Origin: Leptospira hartskeerlii
Lineage (GTDB): Bacteria; Spirochaetota; Leptospiria; Leptospirales; Leptospiraceae
Assembly (NCBI RefSeq): GCF_002811475.1
Contig: NZ_NPDL01000009.1
Coordinates: 113,416-177,415, forward strand
Direction of reading: 5' to 3'
DNA length: 64,000 nt
Shown piece after piece: positions 57,566-64,000 of the stretch. The notes below the pieces were generated by a model. That model was not told the DNA's origin, ran no database searches, and saw only the letters and a list, made by a program, of their open reading frames with translations. A program made the position numbers and the translations under genes. Numbering within the stretch: position 1 is the first letter of the stretch; the number at the start of each line of letters is the position of its first letter.

Positions 57566-60511
57566 ATGAAAATAAAACTTTTTGCAATCGCTTTACTGGT
57601 CTTCACTTTTTCGGAGAATGCTTTCGCACAGGCGGCAGGAAAAGTCAGGGGAAAAATCGTAGATGGAGACAATGGAGAACCTGTTTTTGGTGCTACCATT
57701 GTAGTTCGAGCAGTCAAAAAATTCGCTAAGACCGATTTTGACGGCGCGTATGATCTGGAACTTCCGCTTGGAACTCATGAAATAGAATTCCAAATGATCG
57801 GATTCTCTGCTCAAAAGAGAACAGTGACTGTCACTCCAGGAAAACCTCAAGTGGTCAATATCACCTTCGGTCTCCAAACTCTGGAAACTGTAGATGTTAA
57901 AGGAAGAGCCTTGAACGACGCGGAAGCTGCCCTTCTCGCATTACAAAAGAAATCTTCATCCGTTTCTGACGGTATCTCGAAAGAAGCCATCAAGAAAAGC
58001 CCGGACTCCTCTGCAGGTGAAGTGGTTCGAAGAGTTACAGGGATCACATTAGTCGGCGGTAAATTCGTATTCGTTCGCGGTTTGGGAGAACGTTATTCCA
58101 ACACAGAATTGAATGATACTTTAGTTCCATCCACTGAGCCAGATAAACGGGTTGTTGCGTTAGACATCTTCCCTTCCGGAGTGTTAAAGAACGTTCGGAT
58201 CATTAAGACGTTCATCCCGGAACTACCTGCTGAATTTTCTGGAGGTCTTGTAAAGATCGAGACCCAAGAATATCCGGAAGAGAAATTATTCAGTGTTTCT
58301 GTTGGTGCTGGTGGAAACTATAATACCACAGGTCATAAATTCTTAAACATGAACCAAGGAAATATGTTGGGAGGAGTGAACGACAACCAAAAGAACCCTC
58401 TTGCAAATGTTCCGAATGTGACTCCTGTAGTTCCAGGATCCATCTTTGGTGGATATGATCCTGCTATAGTCCAAGCAAGTAGTGCTGAATTTAATCAAAA
58501 ATGGACCCCGGATAAGGGTCCTGCTCCTTTCGACAGAAACTTCTCCATCAACTATGGAGATACTTTTAAAGTTGGAGCAACTTCTCGTATTGGTATTTTA
58601 GTAGGTTCAACATATAACCGAAACTATAGATTCAGACAAGAAGAATCAAATCGATACTTAGGTGTTGCGGCTTTTCCAAATACAACTGCAGGTTCTACTC
58701 TAAATAAACTCCAGGACCAAAAAGCTGACCTCTATACTGAGGAAAGAAACTGGGGAAATAACATGAACCTTGCTTATGAGATTACTAAAGGCCAACAAGT
58801 CTTTATCAAATCACTTTATACTCAACAAGGCGAAGGAGTTGTTCGTGATGCTCAAGGTAATGATTATATTAACTTAGCTCACTTCAAGGCACTAACAACC
58901 CAATATACCAGCAGCTTGATCCAACACCATACTTTAGGTGGAGACCATGCTCTAAACTGGTTTGGAGATCGTGCACATAAGTTCGACTGGAGAGCGAACT
59001 ACGCTCAAGCAGACAGAGACCAGCCTGATTTACAACAACAGGTTTGGAGACAAGGGATAGGAAATCCGAACCCTTATGATATGACCAGATTAGGAGATTC
59101 TAACGACGGATCTAGATTCTTCTCAAATACTAGAGATATTTCCAGAACATTAAAACTGAATTATGAGATTCCTTTTGATCAGTGGTCAGGATTGAAAGCT
59201 TTACTCAAATTAGGAACTTATTCGATGGCAAGAGAGAAAGACTTTACGTTTTTCTGGTATGGCCAAAAGCCTAACACTGCCACAGGTTTAGAACGTTATC
59301 CTCTTCCTGGGGAAGTATATTCAAATCCTATAACATTCTTAGACAATACGAACCAGTTTTCACAACAATTACCGGGTCAGTCTAACGCGTATGCCGCTTC
59401 TCAAAAGTTACAAGCGTATTATAGCCAGGTGGATCTACCAATCCTACCTAAGTTAAAAGTATTAGTCGGTATGCGCTACGAGGATAGTTACCAAAAAGTA
59501 AAAACTTACTATACTGGGAATACTACTAGCTTCCTAAATTTGGATTATGGATGCGGTGTAAGCGATGACACTGTTCGAGTTGCATTAATCAGGAATAATA
59601 TTTGCGATCAGTTCAATAATGGAGTGGGAGAACTCAGAACAAAGGACCGCCTTCCATCTTTCAATTTAAACTGGGAACTTGCAAAAGATCAGATCGTAAG
59701 AGCAGCAGTCACCCAAACTCTTACAAGACCTGACTTAAGAGAATTATCGCCTTTCGGATTTACTCCTTATTATGGAGCAAACACTATATTTGGTAACTCT
59801 TCATTACAAAGATCTTATATCCATAACTACGATCTACGTTATGAATATTATCTAAATCCGACCGACTATGTTGGGGTAGGAGCATTCTTCAAACAAATCT
59901 CCGATCCGATAGAAATGATCGGCCAACCGGTTGCAGGTGGAATTAGCCAAAAATTCACGTTTGCTAACGCTCAACAGGCAACCATCCGAGGGGTAGAATT
60001 TGATTTCAGAAAGGAAATCACTAGCTGGCTTCGTTTTGAAACGAATATGTTCTTTATTAAATCCAGAGTGGATGTACTCTCTTGGGAACAATATATTGCA
60101 GTTCAATCAGGTTTAGTAGATACGCTTTCCAGAGTCGCCGCTTATAACCCGACGAATCTTTCAAGACCTCTGCAAGGGCAGTCTCCATTCGTATTCAACC
60201 TGAGATTTGACTTTTTCTTAAACGAGAAAAAGACACAAACAATCGGGGTATATTATAACTACTTTGCAGATAGATTATATGCAGTGGGTGCGAACTATCT
60301 ACCGGACGCTTATGAAAGAGCAGTTGGTTTGACCGACGTTGTTTATACAGCCAAAAGAGGAGACCATCTTGAATTCAAGGTTTCTGCTCAGAATATTTTT
60401 GATACTCGCTATAGAGTGTATCAGAAAAACGAGCTAACCGGAGAGAAGGATCTATTCCTTTCTTATAGAACAGGGGTAAGTTACGCTTTCCAAGCTACTT
60501 ATAAGCTTTAA
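57566..60511 (+). CDS. TonB-dependent outer-membrane receptor with carboxypeptidase-regulatory-like N-terminus
   Basis: A 981-aa outer-membrane active transporter. Signal peptide ([21 protein letters not shown]) is followed by a carboxypeptidase-regulatory-like domain at about residues 26-100 ([23 protein letters not shown]...[24 protein letters not shown]), a candidate TonB box ETVDV (107-111), and a plug domain ([41 protein letters not shown]...[25 protein letters not shown]). The remainder forms the 22-stranded barrel (YNTTGHKF..., [36 protein letters not shown]) ending in [10 protein letters not shown]. The domain order resembles SusC-like receptors. It is grouped with lipoproteins and exbB/exbD, which would energise it. 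Substrate unknown. Confidence 0.94.
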   Translation: MKIKLFAIALLVFTFSENAFAQAAGKVRGKIVDGDNGEPVFGATIVVRAVKKFAKTDFDGAYDLELPLGTHEIEFQMIGFSAQKRTVTVTPGKPQVVNITFGLQTLETVDVKGRALNDAEAALLALQKKSSSVSDGISKEAIKKSPDSSAGEVVRRVTGITLVGGKFVFVRGLGERYSNTELNDTLVPSTEPDKRVVALDIFPSGVLKNVRIIKTFIPELPAEFSGGLVKIETQEYPEEKLFSVSVGAGGNYNTTGHKFLNMNQGNMLGGVNDNQKNPLANVPNVTPVVPGSIFGGYDPAIVQASSAEFNQKWTPDKGPAPFDRNFSINYGDTFKVGATSRIGILVGSTYNRNYRFRQEESNRYLGVAAFPNTTAGSTLNKLQDQKADLYTEERNWGNNMNLAYEITKGQQVFIKSLYTQQGEGVVRDAQGNDYINLAHFKALTTQYTSSLIQHHTLGGDHALNWFGDRAHKFDWRANYAQADRDQPDLQQQVWRQGIGNPNPYDMTRLGDSNDGSRFFSNTRDISRTLKLNYEIPFDQWSGLKALLKLGTYSMAREKDFTFFWYGQKPNTATGLERYPLPGEVYSNPITFLDNTNQFSQQLPGQSNAYAASQKLQAYYSQVDLPILPKLKVLVGMRYEDSYQKVKTYYTGNTTSFLNLDYGCGVSDDTVRVALIRNNICDQFNNGVGELRTKDRLPSFNLNWELAKDQIVRAAVTQTLTRPDLRELSPFGFTPYYGANTIFGNSSLQRSYIHNYDLRYEYYLNPTDYVGVGAFFKQISDPIEMIGQPVAGGISQKFTFANAQQATIRGVEFDFRKEITSWLRFETNMFFIKSRVDVLSWEQYIAVQSGLVDTLSRVAAYNPTNLSRPLQGQSPFVFNLRFDFFLNEKKTQTIGVYYNYFADRLYAVGANYLPDAYERAVGLTDVVYTAKRGDHLEFKVSAQNIFDTRYRVYQKNELTGEKDLFLSYRTGVSYAFQATYKL

Positions 60512-60533
60512 ATAAATTTTAAAACTATCGCAG

Positions 60534-60570
60534 GCCCCTCTTTCCTATAAAGGAATTAGGGGCTTTTTTA
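60534..60570 (+). terminator. Intrinsic terminator of the TonB-receptor gene
   Basis: GCCCCT (60534-60539) pairs with AGGGGC (60558-60563), with an inner TTCC/GGAA, followed by TTTTTTA. It isolates the next gene transcriptionally. Confidence 0.85.
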
Positions 60571-60781
60571 TTTTGGGGAGGATTGTTCGTCCTATTTACT
60601 TAGCTCAGTCCTAATTTCAAAATCACTACTTACCCTTCCCTCCTCTTCAAAACCTTCTTCTTATAATTCACTTATCTCCTGAAATAAAAGTGAAAATAAA
60701 TAATATTCCTGTATTAAAAATAACTTATACTCTTTTAAAATCTACTTTCCAACGAAAAAATATAATCTTAGATCGCTACGC

Positions 60782-62857
60782 ATGACCCGTAAGCACTATA
60801 CGAAAATATTATCAGCATTGATCCTAATATGTTTCACTTCTTGTGAAAATGTCGGCTCTAAAGGTTTCAATAACTCTATTCTTTCTTTGTTAAACGTATC
60901 CAACATAGGAACACAAACAAATGAACACGCTCTAAACTCCACAGCAGTAGACTCTACTTCTTATTCTCACTCCTTGGATTATATAGGTTCTGAGCAAGAT
61001 AGAAGAATTCAATTAGGATCAAAATCCTATTCAGGAACAACCGACAGGATCTTCGTGGATGGTTTAGGCAGAGAGGCGTATTTCAGAGGTTTTAATATTT
61101 CAGGTAATACCAAAATGCTTTCCGACGGCTTTAAACCGTTTAGGAATACTGCGGATGCGGAGAATGCATTCTCTCTTTTAGGAAAAAGCGCCGGTTCCAA
61201 TATGGTTCGTTTTCTAATCGCTTGGGAAGGAGTGAATCCTTCCGCAGATACGATCGATTATGCTTATTTGGACGCTGTCATTCTTCAGATCAAAGCTGCA
61301 ATTGCTCGTAGAATGTATATATTGCTGGATTATCATCAGGACTTATTTTCCAGAAATTTATTCAATAAAGGTTCTTGGTATACAGGCAACGGAGCGCCCG
61401 CTTGGGTTTTACCGAGCGGTTCTTATCCTCAAGAATCTTGCGGGATCTGTTTTACTTGGGGACAAAACCTTTTCTCAAATGAAGCAGTTCGTAGAGGTTT
61501 CCGTAATTTTTGGAATAACGCTCCCTTCACCGCTGCGAATAAAGCTAGAAATTTGCAGACGGAATATATTTGGCAGGTCGGCAAAGCCCTATCTTATATT
61601 AAAAATAACTTATCTAGTCAGGAATTCGATTACGTTTTAGGATTAGATCCTTTCAACGAACCTGCTGATGGTGGAATGGAAGGTCTTACTCCTGCTCAAT
61701 GGGATAACCAAAAGCTTTGGCCTTTCTATTATAAAATAAGACAAACCTTAGATCAAAGTGGCTGGGAAAACAAATGGGTTTATGCAGAACCTATGGTATT
61801 TTGGAATACAAACTTCGGAGGTATTGCAACCGGTGGAGGATATCTGACTTCTAAGCCTGGCCAAGGTTTCGTTTTCAATTCTCATTTTTATGACGCAGGC
61901 AGACTGAGTCTGGATACCACCGGGGTTGATAACGGTACTTATTTCAAGGCTTTGGATGAGATCCGAAAAGAAGCTAGATTCTTGGACATTCCGGTTTTCT
62001 TAAGTGAATTCGGAATGAAACTCAAAGGTGTAGGAGCCCAGGATACCGCCCGTACGATCAGCGGAGTTTACCAAGCTATGGAAATCTCTGACGTGCAACA
62101 AACTACTAAGACCAGATTCGCGGACTTCTATAATCCCGTAGTGTCCGGAACAGAATGGCATTGGGATTATTATTACGATAATCATAAAGAATACATGAAT
62201 GGTAATACTTCCAAACTTCTAACTTCTAAGGATGCTTGGAACGACGAGGATTTCTCCGCGATTGGAAGTTACGGGACCAAAGCAAATATGGACTTTCATG
62301 TTCTGCAAAGAGGTTATCCGAGAAAGATCCAAGGTTCTCTCATGAGTTTCTATTATAATACGATCGGATATGATACTTGGAATAATGTATTTCAATGGGG
62401 AGCGATCAGACCCACCGAAACTGGCACAAGCTATTTCGGTGACAGAAGATTTATCGTAGTGATTTGGACCGGCAAACGTTCAGACGCACCTACGGAAGTA
62501 TATCTTCCTCCGCATTTTTCCGGTTCGGATCTAGTGTTGATCACCGACAAAACTATTTACAATAAAGGAATTCCTACAAGCCCTCAAAATAGATCCAATG
62601 AAGCAGTTCTTATTCCTGACCCGAATCGTGTTAGCGGTTCCGGAAATATTCTAGCAGTTTGGGATGATTTGGATTCTGATGAAGATCCGGAAAATTCTGT
62701 GCACTTCTTAGTGGCAGTGGATGCTGCAGGAGTCTCTTACTCGGAAAGCCTTCTTTCTTCCATCCAGAACGATCTTAAGACAAGAGTTTTGGTCCAAAAG
62801 AAAAGTCCGATCTATATGATTGGAAAGATGACTTACGGCGGTTATCCTTCTAAGTAA
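60782..62857 (+). CDS. GH5-family glycoside hydrolase lipoprotein, endoglycoceramidase-like
   Basis: A 691-aa lipoprotein (MTRKHYTKILSALILICFTSC, Cys21). The catalytic GH5 TIM barrel covers about residues 80-480: AYFRGFNISGNTKM; MVRFLIAWEGVNPSADTIDYAYLDAV; ILLDYHQDLFSRNLFNKGSWYTGNGAPAWV; acid/base Glu293 in GLDPFNEPADGG; nucleophile Glu409 in VFLSEFGMKL. HQD with GNGAPAW and the NEPxxGG context are the pattern of endoglycoceramidases and related GH5 enzymes that release glycans from glycolipids, rather than of cellulases. The C-terminal part looks like a beta-sandwich. It lies between TonB-receptor and exbB genes. Substrate is a hypothesis. Confidence 0.82.
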   Translation: MTRKHYTKILSALILICFTSCENVGSKGFNNSILSLLNVSNIGTQTNEHALNSTAVDSTSYSHSLDYIGSEQDRRIQLGSKSYSGTTDRIFVDGLGREAYFRGFNISGNTKMLSDGFKPFRNTADAENAFSLLGKSAGSNMVRFLIAWEGVNPSADTIDYAYLDAVILQIKAAIARRMYILLDYHQDLFSRNLFNKGSWYTGNGAPAWVLPSGSYPQESCGICFTWGQNLFSNEAVRRGFRNFWNNAPFTAANKARNLQTEYIWQVGKALSYIKNNLSSQEFDYVLGLDPFNEPADGGMEGLTPAQWDNQKLWPFYYKIRQTLDQSGWENKWVYAEPMVFWNTNFGGIATGGGYLTSKPGQGFVFNSHFYDAGRLSLDTTGVDNGTYFKALDEIRKEARFLDIPVFLSEFGMKLKGVGAQDTARTISGVYQAMEISDVQQTTKTRFADFYNPVVSGTEWHWDYYYDNHKEYMNGNTSKLLTSKDAWNDEDFSAIGSYGTKANMDFHVLQRGYPRKIQGSLMSFYYNTIGYDTWNNVFQWGAIRPTETGTSYFGDRRFIVVIWTGKRSDAPTEVYLPPHFSGSDLVLITDKTIYNKGIPTSPQNRSNEAVLIPDPNRVSGSGNILAVWDDLDSDEDPENSVHFLVAVDAAGVSYSESLLSSIQNDLKTRVLVQKKSPIYMIGKMTYGGYPSK

Positions 62858-62865
62858 TAAACCTG

Positions 62866-62940
62866 GCCGCATTCTAAGTTCCTTTTCTTCGTTACAAAAC
62901 GAAATCATAAGGGAAATTTTCCAAATAGAATGCGGCTTTT
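62866..62940 (+). terminator. Long structured terminator
   Basis: GCCGCATTCTA (62866-62876) and TAGAATGCGGC (62926-62936) form an 11-bp outer stem, followed by TTTTCTC. The 49-base loop contains a second hairpin (TTCGTT-ACAA-AACGAA, 62888-62903) and the complementary pair GTTCC/GGGAAA. It ends the GH5 transcription unit. Confidence 0.75.
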
Positions 62941-63021
62941 CTCTCCCCAAACTAGCACACCCGTAACCTCCCTGTAATCTGAACGTAACTCAAATCACGT
63001 AAAAATGTCTCATTACTTCTT

Positions 63022-63852
63022 ATGGAGCTTCCGAAAGCTATGCATAATCGATATACTAATCTCTCTCTACGCCAATGGATCGCCATTGCACTTGTGGGAG
63101 GATTCGTTCTAACTGCAACTTTACCTACTTTTTCTCAAGATGCTGCGCCAACCGACGCAAATAAAACAGAACAAACTACCGCACCTGCAGAACAACCTGC
63201 GCAAGCTCCTGCTGAAAAAAGCGGAACATGGGGATTTGTAGATCTGTTCAATAAGGGTGGATGGACAATGTATCCATTGGCTCTTTCTTCTATCATTGCT
63301 CTTGCAATTATTTTCGAAAGGATCTACTTCCTTACTACTTCCAAACTTCTGCCTAAAGGATTTAATATCGATTTAGGGGAGAAGGTTGATGAAAAAGGTT
63401 TTGATGGAGCGAAAGAATTCATCGAAGCAAATCCTTCTTATAAAATTTCAGATATTTTGAAAAACGGTATCGATGTATCCGCAGGTAACGCAGAAATTTT
63501 CGCTAAAGGTATCGAAAGAGAAGCTGCTGAAGTGATCGTAGTTCTTGAAAGAGGTCTTGTGATCTTGGCTGCTGTTTCGACTATCGCACCTTTGATCGGG
63601 TTCTTAGGAACGGTTTCCGGTATGATAAACGCATTCGATGCGATCGCAAATGCCGACCAAGTTAACGCGAAAGTGGTAGCGGGCGGTATTAAAGAAGCTC
63701 TTATCACCACTGCGGCCGGATTGATCATCGCGATTCCTGCAATGACTTTTCACCAATACCTGACTTCCAGGATCGACGGTTTTACTTCCGAAGTGGAAGA
63801 AGCTGCAAACAGAATTTATAAAGAATTCCTGAAACGTAACGCAAGAGCTTAA
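63022..63852 (+). CDS. exbB: MotA/TolQ/ExbB proton channel family protein
   Basis: ExbB forms the proton channel that powers TonB. It has an unusual N-terminal leader for ExbB: a signal-like helix ([21 protein letters not shown]) and an Ala/Pro/Gln-rich linker ([18 protein letters not shown]) before the core. The core has three helices: [22 protein letters not shown], then a cytoplasmic stretch, then [26 protein letters not shown] and [21 protein letters not shown], with the family motif GLLGTVxGMxxxF as [13 protein letters not shown]. Start may be 63040 rather than 63022. An exbD-type gene follows after 33 bases. ExbB is more likely than TolQ given the TonB-receptor context. Confidence 0.88.
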   Translation: MELPKAMHNRYTNLSLRQWIAIALVGGFVLTATLPTFSQDAAPTDANKTEQTTAPAEQPAQAPAEKSGTWGFVDLFNKGGWTMYPLALSSIIALAIIFERIYFLTTSKLLPKGFNIDLGEKVDEKGFDGAKEFIEANPSYKISDILKNGIDVSAGNAEIFAKGIEREAAEVIVVLERGLVILAAVSTIAPLIGFLGTVSGMINAFDAIANADQVNAKVVAGGIKEALITTAAGLIIAIPAMTFHQYLTSRIDGFTSEVEEAANRIYKEFLKRNARA

Positions 63853-63885
63853 TATTAGCTCTTCCATTTATTAGGAATTCGGAAT

Positions 63886-64000
63886 ATGATTCAGCTTAAG
63901 AAAAAAAGAGGTTTGGAGGAAATTTCAGCCTCTTCTATGTCGGATATCGCGTTTCTTCTTCTCGTATTTTTTATGGTAACCGCAGTGTTTTTCGTGAAGG
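63886..64000 (+). CDS. exbD: ExbD/TolR-family biopolymer transport protein, 5' part only
   Basis: The window ends inside this gene; only 38 residues are visible, after a start at 63886. [20 protein letters not shown] is the cytoplasmic N-terminus and [18 protein letters not shown] is the single transmembrane helix. The essential Asp at the helix entry is present ([14 protein letters not shown], Asp20), matching ExbD/TolR. It follows exbB by 33 bases and should form the proton-driven motor with it. Everything after residue 38 is beyond the window. Confidence 0.88.
   Translation, partial: MIQLKKKRGLEEISASSMSDIAFLLLVFFMVTAVFFVK

Overview
The window is a chromosomal segment of a spirochaete, almost certainly Leptospira (inference). 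Evidence: a moderately AT-rich background; many spirochaete-type lipoproteins with loose lipoboxes (IGC, LYC, LLQC, FTSC, ANC); frequent TTG/GTG starts; long-form IspG; LL-diaminopimelate aminotransferase (DapL); lipid A genes lpxI-lpxB; an AlkB-like oxygenase and other lipid enzymes. I find no rRNA, tRNA, CRISPR array, transposase or phage gene. The species cannot be fixed from sequence alone.

Layout. 1-4.5 kb: two coupled lipoproteins (one a beta-propeller) and small hypotheticals. 4.7-8.5 kb: ispG, then a convergent C45-type Ntn-hydrolase. 8.8-13.2 kb: membrane-linked AraC regulator, a small lipoprotein operon, and an SDR reductase followed by a TetR regulator. 13.4-18.1 kb (minus strand): exported alpha/beta hydrolase, NifU-like/pentapeptide fusion, rpmE and rho. 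18.3-23.9 kb (minus strand): PAS-Fis regulator, an exported/membrane pair, dapL, a DUF2203 gene and pyrB. 24-28.1 kb: RND transporter with a desaturase. 28.3-31.1 kb: MBL hydrolase, outer-membrane protein and ruvA. 31.2-33.2 kb: DUF819 membrane protein and DoxX. 33.4-41 kb: sucC-sucD-TolC-like OMP, SH3 protein, FmdB-like protein, lpxI and lpxB. 41-46.3 kb (minus strand): UvrD-type helicase, TPR lipoprotein and a large AsmA-like protein. 46.5-50.9 kb: Nudix hydrolase, MFS exporter and M1 aminopeptidase. 51-54.7 kb: AlkB-like monooxygenase, GGDEF/EAL protein and a small membrane protein.

54.8-64 kb is the most distinctive region: a large lipoprotein, a small lipoprotein, a TonB-dependent receptor with a carboxypeptidase-regulatory-like N-terminus, a GH5 lipoprotein resembling endoglycoceramidases, and exbB plus the start of exbD (cut by the window edge). 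Terminators separate the units, but together they look like a surface capture and TonB-energised uptake system. The gene order recalls the lipL48/TonB-receptor/exbB-exbD locus of pathogenic Leptospira (from memory, unchecked).

Between genes there are recurrent short elements: a 16-bp palindrome of form TGTNGGANNTCCNACA, a GC-rich element of about 54 bp present twice in opposite orientation, and an inverted repeat built on CACGCAAAG. Two promoter regions carry clear repeated operator-like sites, one before the SDR gene and one before doxX.
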